Positions 16,463-24,427 of a stretch of DNA of 43,644 bases are shown here, piece by piece; position 1 is the stretch's first letter, and each line of letters starts with the position of its first letter. The translations under genes and the position numbers were made by a program. The DNA lies in contig CAMYOU010000010.1 in NCBI GenBank assembly GCA_947283485.1, positions 1-43,644 of the forward strand. The letters run 5' to 3'. Under the pieces are notes generated by a model that was not told where the DNA came from, did no database searches, and worked only from the letters and a program-made list of their open reading frames with translations. Origin of the DNA: an uncultured Peptostreptococcaceae bacterium (lineage in GTDB: Bacteria; Bacillota; Clostridia; Tissierellales; Peptoniphilaceae).

Positions 16463-16991
16463 AGTTCCACTCCACAAAAGGATACTCGATGATTTTCCGG
16501 ATATGCTTCACGAGTTGATTGACCACAAGTCCCACAAAATATCCCGTGAAAAGCCCCGTGAGAATGAGTACCGGAAAATAGGTAAATACGCGAATATTAT
16601 CGATAAAATAGCTCGCAACGAGTAATTGCCCGAAGCAATGCGCGACCGCGCCGCAGATGCTCACGCCGATATTCGAAAGAAATCGACCGAGGATTTTTTT
16701 GGCGGCGAACATCGCCACCACCGCGAGGACCGATCCCACCAAAGAATAGAAAAAGCTCACGACCGCGCCTGTGACGAGTACCAAGAGCGCACTCTTTAAG
16801 ACTGCGACAAGAACTCCGTCCCAAAATCCGAAGAGCACCATCGTGGTGAGGATCATGATGTTTGCAAGTCCGAGCCTCGCGCCCGGTGCCACGAAAGGAA
16901 CGGGCAGCGCATTTTCAATCACGGAAAGCGCAAGTGCCCCTGCCGTCATGATGGCGAGGAAGACCATGCGTTTTGTATTCATTCGTTTCAT
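16455..16991 (-). CDS. Gx transporter family membrane protein (Hpre_diP_synt_I)
   Basis: This 178-residue integral membrane protein has five or six hydrophobic segments. It carries the family stretch ALPVPFVAPGARLGLANIMILTTM cut by GARLGLAN (about 37-44), which is typical of proteins once named heptaprenyl diphosphate synthase component I and now called Gx transporters, related to ECF-type S components. The substrate is unknown. It directly follows a NusG domain II protein (one-base overlap), a pairing seen often beside Rnf or quinone genes, and the rnf operon lies immediately upstream here. Confidence 0.85.
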   Translation of the reverse strand: MKRMNTKRMVFLAIMTAGALALSVIENALPVPFVAPGARLGLANIMILTTMVLFGFWDGVLVAVLKSALLVLVTGAVVSFFYSLVGSVLAVVAMFAAKKILGRFLSNIGVSICGAVAHCFGQLLVASYFIDNIRVFTYFPVLILTGLFTGYFVGLVVNQLVKHIRKIIEYPFVEWNYD

Positions 16992-17362
16992 CAGCGCACC
17001 ACCGCATCCAAATCATCTTTCTCTTCACGGATCTCAATCGTCATGCGATTCGGAAGACACACGATCATCTCACCTTCGCGCTCGATGTATCCCTGCTTGA
17101 CGTCCAGCTTGTCCGGACAATCCGCCTCGATGACATGCACGCGATCCGCTTCCATTTCGATTACATTGCGTCCGTATTTTGACTCAATGACAAAAAGTTT
17201 GCCGACGTTCTCTCGAGTAAAAGGAATCTCTTTTACAATCTTGCCGTCGACTTTTACAATCGCCGTTTTTTTTGCTCCCGACGACGGCGAACGCATGAAA
17301 AAAAAGGATCCTACGCTCACGAGTATCAATAGCACGATCAATATGTAGTCACCTTTTTTCAA
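16991..17362 (-). CDS. NusG domain II-containing membrane-anchored protein
   Basis: This 123-residue protein has an N-terminal membrane anchor at about 6-24 (ILIVLLILVSVGSFFFM) and an extracytoplasmic NusG_II-type beta domain (VKVDGKIVKEIPFT; NVIEMEADRVHVIEADCPDKLDV; GEMIVCLPNRMTIEI). The CP and CLPN cysteines are typical of the family. The function is unknown. The start is TTG at 17362, chosen because GGAGGG stands six bases before it; no ATG lies upstream in frame. It is first in the long operon through maf, radC and mre to the hydrolase. Confidence 0.85.
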   Translation of the reverse strand: MKKGDYILIVLLILVSVGSFFFMRSPSSGAKKTAIVKVDGKIVKEIPFTRENVGKLFVIESKYGRNVIEMEADRVHVIEADCPDKLDVKQGYIEREGEMIVCLPNRMTIEIREEKDDLDAVVR

Positions 17363-17388
17363 CGATATCCCTCCAATGAATCCCCTTT

Positions 17389-17418
17389 AGTTTATCATGA
17401 GTTCCCCATTGGTTCAAT
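17389..17418 (-). promoter_or_regulatory. Candidate promoter of the nusG_II-maf-radC-mre operon
   Basis: TTGAAC (17418-17413) and TAAACT (17394-17389) are 18 bases apart, with TG-A before the -10. It lies 27 bases before the TTG start of the first gene. The -35 falls inside a perfect inverted repeat, which suggests an operator. It is a moderate match to consensus. Confidence 0.5.
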
Positions 17419-17433
17419 GTAAGGAACCAATGG
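17406..17433. repeat. Perfect 10-bp inverted repeat over the operon promoter
   Basis: CCATTGGTTC and GAACCAATGG are exact reverse complements separated by eight bases. No T-run follows on either strand, so it does not look like a terminator. It overlaps the -35 of the candidate promoter and is a plausible repressor site. Confidence 0.6.
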
Positions 17434-17445
17434 TAAAAGGGAAAT

Positions 17446-17482
17446 AAAAAAAGTCCCGACGAAAATCATCGGGAACTTTTTT
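17446..17482 (-). terminator. Terminator of the rnf operon
   Basis: On the minus strand GTTCCCGATGA pairs with TCGTCGGGAC (one bulged T), followed by seven T. It starts shortly after the rnfB stop. A T-run on the other side means it could act in both directions. Confidence 0.8.
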
Positions 17483-17488
17483 CCGGTT

Positions 17489-18442
17489 TTATGCTTCTTT
17501 GGAAGAATTTTCCGAAGCTTCTCTTTCTTCGGCGGGAGCTTCAGCCGCTGCCGCTTTTGCCGCTGCCGCTTCAGCCGCTTTGGCTTTGGCTGCAGCAATT
17601 TCTTCCGGCGTTTTCTTCGGAGGCTTCGGCGCTTCTTTGCGCTCAATGAGTCCCGGATAGATCGCCTTGGTCGGGCATTTCATCATGCCCGTGCTGCCGT
17701 CAAGACCGCTTCCCGAGCAATAGTGCGCGAGGAAATTATCGATCTCATACGTACCGGGTTCGCTTTGACGAGCGCAGATGGAGCAACCGATACAACCGAC
17801 GGAGCATTTTGCTCTGGTATCTTTGCCGTTGTCATGGCTCTTACACTTGACAATGTATTTTTGCTCGTACGGAACGAACTCGATGATGTGTTTTGGACAA
17901 GCGTCGATGCAGAGTCCGCAGGACGTGCATTTATCCGGATCGATGATCGCAAGACCGTTTTCGATTCTGATTGCACCGAAACCGCACACCTTGTAACAAT
18001 CGCCAAATCCGAGGCAACCGTAACCGCATGCTTTTTGACCGCCGTGCAGTGCATTGGCACTGTCGCACGATTCAATACCGCTGTAATCAAAACGTACCTT
18101 TGCACGCTCATTGTTGCCTTGACAGAGGACACAGGCAACTTTCTTGTCCTCGGCAACGGCGGTTTTCCCCATAATCTCCGCAATTTTTTCTGCGACAGGC
18201 GCGCCGCCTACGGGACAACCGTTGACGGGACCGTCATGGAGCGCAATTTGTTCAGCAAGACCGTCGCAGCCGGGGTACCCGCAGGCACCGCAGTTTGCGC
18301 CCGGGAGTGCTTCACGTACCGCGGCAACTCTGCGATCCACTTTTACATGGAATACGCGCGATGCGAAAGACAGAAATGCCGCAAAGATAATACCCAAGCC
18401 GCCGAGAACGGCGATCGGCATTAAAATTTGTTTCATATCCAT
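17489..18442 (-). CDS. rnfB: Electron transport complex protein RnfB
   Basis: This 317-residue iron-sulfur subunit passes electrons between ferredoxin and the rest of Rnf. An N-terminal membrane anchor lies at about 6-28. The CGACGYPGCD motif gives cluster ligands C51, C54, C59 and C76. Two ferredoxin-type 4Fe-4S motifs are clear at CTSCGLCIDACPKH and CSVGCIGCSICARQ, with more cysteines around AcGYGCLGFGDCYKVC. The last 45 residues are Ala/Glu/Lys-rich and probably disordered or coiled. It is the last gene of rnfCDGEAB, nine bases after rnfA, with GGAGG five bases before its start. Confidence 0.96.
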   Translation of the reverse strand: MDMKQILMPIAVLGGLGIIFAAFLSFASRVFHVKVDRRVAAVREALPGANCGACGYPGCDGLAEQIALHDGPVNGCPVGGAPVAEKIAEIMGKTAVAEDKKVACVLCQGNNERAKVRFDYSGIESCDSANALHGGQKACGYGCLGFGDCYKVCGFGAIRIENGLAIIDPDKCTSCGLCIDACPKHIIEFVPYEQKYIVKCKSHDNGKDTRAKCSVGCIGCSICARQSEPGTYEIDNFLAHYCSGSGLDGSTGMMKCPTKAIYPGLIERKEAPKPPKKTPEEIAAAKAKAAEAAAAKAAAAEAPAEEREASENSSKEA

Positions 18443-18451
18443 GGCGCCCTC

Positions 18452-19027
18452 CTATACAAGTCCGGAGAATCCGAGGAATGCGATTGCCATTAGACCTGTG
18501 GAGATCATGGCAATCGGGAATCCCTTGAACGATTCCGGAACATCTGCCAGTGCGATCTTCTCACGAGTTGCCGCGAGAAGGACGATGGCGATAAAGAAAC
18601 CGAGTGACGAACCGATGGCGTTAAAAATCGTCTCAATAAAGTTGAACCCGTCGGTAATGTTGATGACTGCAACACCGAGTACGACACAGTTGGTCGTAAT
18701 GAGCGGAAGATAAACGCCCAGTGCACTGTAGAGACCCGGCGCGCTCTTCTTCAAGAACATTTCGACGAACTGGACAAGCGATGCAATGACCAGGATAAAG
18801 ACGATGGTCTGCAAATATTCCAGTCCTGCGGGAACGAGAATGCCGTAGTGAATCGCATACGTAAAGGCCGATGCCAAGGTGATGACGAAAGTAACCGCAG
18901 CACCCATGCCGGCAGCCGTTTCAACTTTTGTCGATACACCGAGCAGAGGGCAGGTTCCCAGGAATTTTGCAAATACATAGTTATTTACGAAAATAGAGCC
19001 GATGAGAATCGTAAGAATCGTAGACAT
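18452..19027 (-). CDS. rnfA: Electron transport complex protein RnfA
   Basis: This 191-residue integral membrane subunit has six hydrophobic segments. Family landmarks are NNYVFAKFLGTCPLLGVS near the N-terminus and PLITTNCVVLGVA around residues 107-119. The cysteines C25 and C113 correspond to those that hold an intramembrane 2Fe-2S cluster with RnfE in related complexes. It is encoded between rnfE and rnfB and has TAGGAGGG before its ATG. Confidence 0.96.
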   Translation of the reverse strand: MSTILTILIGSIFVNNYVFAKFLGTCPLLGVSTKVETAAGMGAAVTFVITLASAFTYAIHYGILVPAGLEYLQTIVFILVIASLVQFVEMFLKKSAPGLYSALGVYLPLITTNCVVLGVAVINITDGFNFIETIFNAIGSSLGFFIAIVLLAATREKIALADVPESFKGFPIAMISTGLMAIAFLGFSGLV

Positions 19028-19036
19028 GCTTCCCTC

Positions 19037-19630
19037 CTATGCTTTCTTCTTCATGAGCACCCGGAAAGCTGCCATGAGAATCCCGAGCACGATGAAAGCG
19101 CCAGCAGGTTGCGCGAAAAATTTAATCGGATGAATGACGTCTCCGTAAATTTGCATTCCTAAGATCGAACCTGATCCTAAAAACTCGCGAATAACACCCG
19201 TAATGCTGATCGCCAGCAGATATCCGAGACCGTTGCCGATACCGTCGATGAGCGATGCGCCTACGCCGTTCTTGTTGGCGAAAGATTCTGCACGCGCAAG
19301 GACGATACAGTTGACAACGATGAGCGGAATGAAGATACCTAATTGTGCATAGATGTCTTCGCTGATTGCATGAATCGACATGTCAACGACTGTGACGAAA
19401 GTTGCAATGATGACGATATAGCACGGAATACGAATCTTGTCGGGGATGACCTTTCGCAAAAGCGAAATAACGAGGTTGGATCCGACAAGGACGAAGGTAA
19501 GTGCAAGCCCCATTGCGATGGAGTTTAGGACCGTCGAGGAAACACCGAGGACGGAGCATAGACCGATTAGTTGGATGAAGACGGGGTTGTTTGCAAAGAT
19601 ACCGTCCTTAAAAACTTTGGATAGTTTCAT
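19037..19630 (-). CDS. rnfE: Electron transport complex protein RnfE
   Basis: This 197-residue membrane subunit is homologous to RnfA. The N-terminal FKDGIFANNPVFIQLIGLCS motif and the FIPLIVVNCIVLARAE motif carry the two conserved cysteines (C26 and C108) that pair with those of RnfA. It starts after GTAGGAGG, ten bases after rnfG. In Rnf, it helps carry electrons across the membrane while ions (Na+ or H+) are pumped. Confidence 0.96.
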   Translation of the reverse strand: MKLSKVFKDGIFANNPVFIQLIGLCSVLGVSSTVLNSIAMGLALTFVLVGSNLVISLLRKVIPDKIRIPCYIVIIATFVTVVDMSIHAISEDIYAQLGIFIPLIVVNCIVLARAESFANKNGVGASLIDGIGNGLGYLLAISITGVIREFLGSGSILGMQIYGDVIHPIKFFAQPAGAFIVLGILMAAFRVLMKKKA

Positions 19631-19640
19631 AGCGAACCTC

Positions 19641-20564
19641 CTACTTCAAACTCTCATATGCTTTGAAAGCGGCTTCAAATCCGCTCTTCATTGCATCTGA
19701 AGTGATCGTTGCTTCCGAAATGGCATTGATCTCGTCGGGCGATGTCTTGCCCATGAGAGCCTCTTTGTATTCGGCTTTGGTAATCGTGTCGCCGGAACCT
19801 TCGCTCTCAGCGTGACGATGGATGGAATAGTTCGTGATTTTACCATCCGTAATGCCGATAAAGAACTCAATCGGGCCGCCAAAGCCGTCTTTAGTCTTTA
19901 CCTGGAAGAGGAATGTGTCGTCTACTTTTGCTGCCCAAAGAATATGATCGCCCGTGTAATCCAGCTCTTGTGCCGTCTTGCCGGGGAACATTTCTTCTAC
20001 AACTTGTTTGCGAACATCCGAAATGTCGACTTTCTCGACCGTGCCTTTGAGATGTCCGACGGCTTCCCATACCGCCTTGTAGCCGCGTGCCATGGCGTTG
20101 GAGGTGATGGTTGCACCGCTGATGGCGTGAATGTCATCGGCATTCTCACTTCCGATGACGGACGCCGTGTAATCCGGTTCGGTGACCTTCGCGCCGAAGC
20201 CGGGCGTCTCCGATGCGGAGAGGACGTTGAAACCGACGACTTTGGAGTCGTTGTCAAGTCCGATGACGAAGACGATGTCTCCGCCGTAACCGCCGTTACC
20301 GACTGCTTTCACGACGTGACCTACGACTTCCCCGCCTTTGATTGCTTCTTGAACCTCGATGATATTGTGGTCCTCGCTGTAATCTTCTTCCACTTTCTTA
20401 AATTCGTCCGCTTCGGGATAAACTTCTTTCAAAGCCGCTTGATACTTCACCATCGCATTGTGTTCGATGATCGGGCTTGTGTATTGATTCGTAACCCCGA
20501 GGATAATTGCCGCAACGGCCGTAATGCAGAAAAGGACCGTGACAAGCTTCATGGTTTCTTTCAT
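19641..20564 (-). CDS. rnfG: Electron transport complex protein RnfG with two FMN-binding domains
   Basis: This 307-residue subunit has an N-terminal membrane helix at about 6-24 and then, unusually, two FMN-bind domains. The first (about 90-170) ends in AISGATITS with T152 as the expected flavin attachment threonine. The second (about 226-305) ends in AISEATITS, where Glu replaces the usual Gly. Typical RnfG is near 200 residues with one domain. The start at 20564 overlaps the rnfD stop as ATGA and has AAAGGAG in front; the 82-residue upstream extension of the open frame is only the rnfD shadow. The flavin would be attached by an ApbE-type transferase, which is not in this window. Confidence 0.93.
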   Translation of the reverse strand: MKETMKLVTVLFCITAVAAIILGVTNQYTSPIIEHNAMVKYQAALKEVYPEADEFKKVEEDYSEDHNIIEVQEAIKGGEVVGHVVKAVGNGGYGGDIVFVIGLDNDSKVVGFNVLSASETPGFGAKVTEPDYTASVIGSENADDIHAISGATITSNAMARGYKAVWEAVGHLKGTVEKVDISDVRKQVVEEMFPGKTAQELDYTGDHILWAAKVDDTFLFQVKTKDGFGGPIEFFIGITDGKITNYSIHRHAESEGSGDTITKAEYKEALMGKTSPDEINAISEATITSDAMKSGFEAAFKAYESLK

Positions 20565-21520
20565 GCCTTGGCTCCTTTCTTTTGCGTTCCGAAGACTTTG
20601 GGTTGCGTGTAACGCTCGATGAGCGGGGTTGCAATGTTCATCAGCAGGATCGAATAGGATACACCCTCCGGATAGCCGCCATATGCACGAATGAGTGCCG
20701 TCATAAGACCGCAACCGATTGCAAAGACCACTTGACCTTTGGCAGAGATCGGAGAGGTGGTGTAGTCGGTCGCCATGAAGAATGCACCGAGCATAAGACC
20801 ACCTGCGCAAAGTTGCTCGAGAATGACGCTGCTATATCCGAATGCAGCGAGTAAAACCGCCGTCGTGCCGATGTAAATGGCCGGAATTCTCCAGCTGATG
20901 ACACGGCGGGCAATGAGGTAGATTCCACCTAAAATAAGTGCAAGCGCACTGACCTCGCCGAGGCAGCCGGGCATCTTGCCGATGAACATATCCCACAGGG
21001 GAAGCATCTCGCCTGTCTGTAAGGGCGTCGATGTCGCAACGGCGTCCACGCCGGGTGCGATGAAGTTATTTGCAATTTCTTTCGTCCAGCTTGCCATAAG
21101 GACAGCTCGACCTGCGAGTGCCGGGTTCACAAAGTTGTTTCCCAGTCCGCCGAAGAGTTGTTTGACGACGACGATGGCAAAGATGCTGCCGAAAGCGACC
21201 ATATAGAGAGGCATGTTCGCGGGAACGTTGAATGCAACCAGGATGCCGGTTACGACCGCAGAAAGATCGGCAATCGTATCTTCCCTTTTCATCAGTTTTT
21301 CCGAGATCCATTCAGCGGCAACCGCCGCAACGACACCGGTCAAAATGACTAGGCAAGAGCGGAATCCGAAGAAATAAACGCTTGCAATCATCGCAGGAAT
21401 CATCGCGATAATGACGTCGAGCATCGTCTTCTGTACCGTCTCGTTGGAACGAAGGTGCGGAGAACTCGATACGATCAGTCCTTCCGGTTTCAAGTCGGTG
21501 AGATTAAATTTCTCTGTCAT
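20561..21520 (-). CDS. rnfD: Electron transport complex protein RnfD
   Basis: This 319-residue membrane subunit has about nine hydrophobic segments. The covalent FMN site is the DAVATSTPL motif, with T165 before the Pro as the expected attachment residue. GNNFVNPALAGRAVLMASW is another family landmark, as is FFMATDYTTSPIS near the C-terminus. It follows rnfC by nine bases and overlaps rnfG by four. Together with RnfG it carries electrons on the outer side of the membrane path. Confidence 0.96.
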   Translation of the reverse strand: MTEKFNLTDLKPEGLIVSSSPHLRSNETVQKTMLDVIIAMIPAMIASVYFFGFRSCLVILTGVVAAVAAEWISEKLMKREDTIADLSAVVTGILVAFNVPANMPLYMVAFGSIFAIVVVKQLFGGLGNNFVNPALAGRAVLMASWTKEIANNFIAPGVDAVATSTPLQTGEMLPLWDMFIGKMPGCLGEVSALALILGGIYLIARRVISWRIPAIYIGTTAVLLAAFGYSSVILEQLCAGGLMLGAFFMATDYTTSPISAKGQVVFAIGCGLMTALIRAYGGYPEGVSYSILLMNIATPLIERYTQPKVFGTQKKGAKA

Positions 21521-21529
21521 GACTACCTC

Positions 21530-22855
21530 CTATCGTGTTTTCTGTTCTTTCGCACGAATGCCGCGCTTTGCAAGACGGATCGCTTCTACGAGCGGTCTCT
21601 TTGCCGGGCAGACATACGAACAGGAACCGCATTCGATGCAGTCGAGCGCATGAAGTCCTTGTGCCTCGTCGAGTAATCCCTTGAGTGCGCGCTGTTGAAT
21701 ATAGAGCGGCAAGAGATGAACGGGGCATGCTTCTACGCATTTACCGCATTTCATGCATTTTTGGACAACGGGAGGCTCCGCCTCTTTTTTCGTCATGCAA
21801 AGAAGTCCGGAAAGGCCTTTGACGGCGGGATGATCCAAACTGTACTGTGCAATACCCATCATGGGTCCGCCCATAATAATCTTGCCGGGTTCTTCTTTGA
21901 GACCGCCGGCAGCTTCAATAATCACGTCGAGCGGCGTTCCGTTCTTAACAAGGACGTTCTTTGCGTCCATCGCTGCATGACCGGTTACCGTTACAAGACG
22001 TTCGTAGAGCGGTTTGCCCTCGTGAACGGCTTCTGCAATCGCTTTCGCGGTGCCGACGTTGTCGACGACGACGCCCACATGCATGGGGAGTCCTCCTGAC
22101 GGAACCTCGCGATTCAAGCAAGCGTTGATGATACGTTTCTCATCGCCTTGCGGATATTTTGGTACCAGAGACGCTATGTGGATGTTCTCGTCCTTGTTGA
22201 GCGCGCGCAGATTCTTAATTGCGCCCGGTTTGTTGGATTCGACTGCCACAATGCCGGTCTTTGCGCCTACAGCTTTCATGATTGCCTTGAGTCCGAAGAG
22301 AACTTTCTCCCCCTCGTTCTCCATGACAAGCTGGTCGCAAGTTAAGTAGGGTTCACATTCCGCGCCGTTGAGAATAACCGTATCAATCGGGTTGTCCTCC
22401 GGGACTGTGAGCTTCACATGTGTCGGGAAGCTTGCGCCGCCCTGACCCGTGATGCCCGCTTCGCGAACGATCGCACGAATCTCCTCTGCAGAGACTTCGT
22501 CAAGCGTGCGGTTTAGAACCTCGTAGCCCAACGTGTACTCTTTGTCGTTGTCGATCGTGACCGCTTGACATTTACGGCCGTCCGGCGTAACGACGGATTC
22601 GATCTTCGAGACCGTTCCCGAGACGCTGGAGTGAACGGGTGCTGATACAAATGCCTTTGCTTCGCCGATCTTCTGTCCAACGTTGACATGATCGCCTTTT
22701 TGGACAATCGCCTCGCAGGGTGCGCCGATGTGTTGGTGCATTGCGATGGTAATTTGATCGGGTGCTTCGGCGACGATCCAAGGTTTCCCGTTGGACAGGT
22801 CCTTAAACCCGTTCGGGTGCGTGCCGCCCTTGAACGTCAGTGCCTCAAGTTTCAT
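21530..22855 (-). CDS. rnfC: Electron transport complex protein RnfC
   Basis: This peripheral subunit of 441 residues oxidises or reduces NAD(H). It begins with MKLEALTFKGGTHPNG, then has the nucleotide/FMN region GQGGASFPTHVKL and GAECEPYLTCD, an SLBB-like domain, and two 4Fe-4S motifs (CMKCGKCVEACP and CIECGSCSYVCP) near the C-terminus. I start at 22855, three codons inside the longer frame, because GAGG then lies eight bases upstream and the family start is MKxxTFKGG. It is the first protein gene of rnfCDGEAB; a tRNA-Leu gene lies 63 bases upstream in the same direction. Confidence 0.95.
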   Translation of the reverse strand: MKLEALTFKGGTHPNGFKDLSNGKPWIVAEAPDQITIAMHQHIGAPCEAIVQKGDHVNVGQKIGEAKAFVSAPVHSSVSGTVSKIESVVTPDGRKCQAVTIDNDKEYTLGYEVLNRTLDEVSAEEIRAIVREAGITGQGGASFPTHVKLTVPEDNPIDTVILNGAECEPYLTCDQLVMENEGEKVLFGLKAIMKAVGAKTGIVAVESNKPGAIKNLRALNKDENIHIASLVPKYPQGDEKRIINACLNREVPSGGLPMHVGVVVDNVGTAKAIAEAVHEGKPLYERLVTVTGHAAMDAKNVLVKNGTPLDVIIEAAGGLKEEPGKIIMGGPMMGIAQYSLDHPAVKGLSGLLCMTKKEAEPPVVQKCMKCGKCVEACPVHLLPLYIQQRALKGLLDEAQGLHALDCIECGSCSYVCPAKRPLVEAIRLAKRGIRAKEQKTR

Positions 22856-22918
22856 CCATTCCACCTCTCTTTATTTTTTAACCTCCGGGACATGAAAAAA
22901 AGCCCCGACAAGCGTTAA

Positions 22919-23005
22919 TGGTGCAGAGGAAGAGATTCGAACTCTCACAGGCGATCGCCCACTACCCCCTCAAAGTAGCGTGTCTACCTATTCCACCACC
23001 TCTGC
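22919..23005 (-). tRNA. tRNA-Leu (anticodon GAG)
   Basis: The acceptor GCAGAGG pairs with CCTCTGC, followed by A and an encoded CCA. The anticodon stem CTACT/GGTAG closes the loop TTGAGGG, giving GAG, which reads CUC and CUU. A long variable arm (GGGCGATCGCC) is present, as expected for tRNA-Leu. It lies upstream of rnfC on the same strand with no convincing terminator between, so it may be cut from the 5' end of the rnf transcript. Confidence 0.95.
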
Positions 23006-23039
23006 ACGGAACAAAAGCTGAATACCTTTCCACTTATAT

Positions 23040-23068
23040 ATTATAGACATAAGCAGAAAAAATATCAA
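23040..23068 (-). promoter_or_regulatory. Promoter of tRNA-Leu, probably also serving rnfCDGEAB
   Basis: TTGATA (23068-23063) and TATAAT (23045-23040) are exactly 17 bases apart. Transcription would start near 23033, about 28 bases before the mature tRNA. No second promoter of similar quality was seen between the tRNA and rnfC. The 23069-23196 stretch otherwise shows nothing I recognise. Confidence 0.8.
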
Positions 23069-23196
23069 TGCTTTTGAACGAACATGCTCGTCGAGACTTT
23101 TCTATTGTCCGCAAACTGCCCTCTCGGTTAGCTTGCTTGTACATTATAATCGCTCTTTTCAAAAATTGCAAATCTTTTTTGTTCGTTTTGAAAAAA

Positions 23197-23844
23197 TTAG
23201 TACTTCTTGCGAAGAAGGAGAAGGAAATTCTTGTACACGGCCGCGTGAAACGAGACCGCATTGTTATGATCCTTCTCCGACTTCGGAAAGACACCGTGAT
23301 AGACCGTGGTGTATTCGTCGCGATATTTTGTGACTTTTTCCACATAATTTCTTGTTTCTTCAAACGGAATGAAATCGAGTTTTTTTCCGTCTCCGGAATA
23401 TTCTTTGATCGTAAGCCATTTCGACACATTTCCGGGTCCGCCGTTGTACGCCGCAAGCATGAGGCTCACATCGTGAAACTCATCCAAGAGATAGCGTACA
23501 TAGTACGTGCCTGCGCGGATATTCGCCTCGGGGTCTTTGATCATATCGGGTTCGAACTTCTCGCCCCGGCGCATGGAAATCCATTCGAGCGTCTCCGGCA
23601 AGAGCTGCATGAGTCCGTGCGCATTCGCATGACTCGAAACCTCGGGATCGTAGTTCGATTCGACGCGGATGATGGCGGCGACGAGGAAAGGATCGAGATC
23701 GTTCTCTTTCGCATATTTGTAAATGAGATTGTTGTAGTAGATGGGATACTGATCGACCGTATCGCTCGTCGTGATAAAACTTGCAATGGCAAAGCATGCG
23801 ATGACGACGAGGACGATCGCAATCAGTGTTCTAAGCGTTCGCAT
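23197..23844 (-). CDS. Lytic transglycosylase, SLT domain, membrane-anchored
   Basis: This 215-residue protein has an N-terminal membrane segment at about 6-26 and then an Slt70-like fold. The catalytic glutamate is E62 in IIRVESNYDP, followed by HANAHGLMQLLPETLEW and LAAYNGGPGNVSKW, the standard SLT motifs. It would cleave peptidoglycan glycan strands from outside the membrane. I start at 23844, where AGGAGG lies seven bases upstream; the longer frame runs into coaE. It overlaps coaE by 14 bases, and no clear terminator follows. Confidence 0.92.
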   Translation of the reverse strand: MRTLRTLIAIVLVVIACFAIASFITTSDTVDQYPIYYNNLIYKYAKENDLDPFLVAAIIRVESNYDPEVSSHANAHGLMQLLPETLEWISMRRGEKFEPDMIKDPEANIRAGTYYVRYLLDEFHDVSLMLAAYNGGPGNVSKWLTIKEYSGDGKKLDFIPFEETRNYVEKVTKYRDEYTTVYHGVFPKSEKDHNNAVSFHAAVYKNFLLLLRKKY

Positions 23845-24427
23845 GGTGAAACCTCCTAAGTCCCCGATCGACCATTCGGTGCAGGTCTTCCATCGTCCCG
23901 GTGTTCTCAAGGACGTAATCGGACAGGGGAATTTTTCTTTCCAAAGGATCTTGTGCCGCAAGACGGGCGCGCGCGTCCGCCTCCGTCATGCCGCGATTTT
24001 TTTGCATTCTGCGAATGCGTTCATGCTCGTCGGCGTAGACGAGCCAAACGGCGTCGACCTCCAATGGGATCCGGGATTTTTTCTCAAAATAGAGCGGAAT
24101 ATCGTAGAAGACAAACGCATAATCTCCCGTTCCCCGCGTTACGAGTTCCGACAGGATGGCGGGATAGAGAATGTCCTCGAGTTGCGTGCGTTTCTCGTCG
24201 TCGTGAAAGACGACGCGCGCCAAAGCCGCATGATCGACGCGCTCGTCTGCGATGACTTCGGAGCCGAAACGCTCCTCTATGGCCTCGATGATCCGTTTTT
24301 CTTCCAACACTTCGTGTGCAATGGCGTCCGCATCGATGACGGGATATCCAAGCTCCCTGAGATACCTCGTGACCTCCGACTTGCCGCTTGCGATCCCGCC
24401 GGTGATGACGATTCTATTTGGCTTCAT
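23831..24427 (-). CDS. coaE: Dephospho-CoA kinase
   Basis: This 198-residue cytoplasmic kinase carries out the last step of coenzyme A synthesis. The P-loop is GGIASGKS (10-17), followed by the substrate stretch LGYPVIDADAIAHEVL and the lid-like segment around RRMQKNRGMTEADARARLAAQ. It overlaps polA upstream and the transglycosylase gene downstream by 14 bases each. The polA-coaE association is common in Bacillota. Confidence 0.95.
   Translation of the reverse strand: MKPNRIVITGGIASGKSEVTRYLRELGYPVIDADAIAHEVLEEKRIIEAIEERFGSEVIADERVDHAALARVVFHDDEKRTQLEDILYPAILSELVTRGTGDYAFVFYDIPLYFEKKSRIPLEVDAVWLVYADEHERIRRMQKNRGMTEADARARLAAQDPLERKIPLSDYVLENTGTMEDLHRMVDRGLRRFHHANA

Noticed and set aside
20565..20810. 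82-residue N-terminal extension of rnfG
   Set aside because: It overlaps rnfD in another frame; the ATGA start at 20564 with AAAGGAG and a following membrane helix fits the family.
22866..22918. Possible terminator between tRNA-Leu and rnfC (GGGGC followed by seven T)
   Set aside because: The T-run is preceded by a GC-rich stretch, but I could not find a good complementary 5' arm, so it is at best a weak pause or attenuator.
23068..23859. 263-codon plus-strand open frame
   Set aside because: It is the complement of the transglycosylase gene plus its downstream region, with no ribosome binding site or domain.
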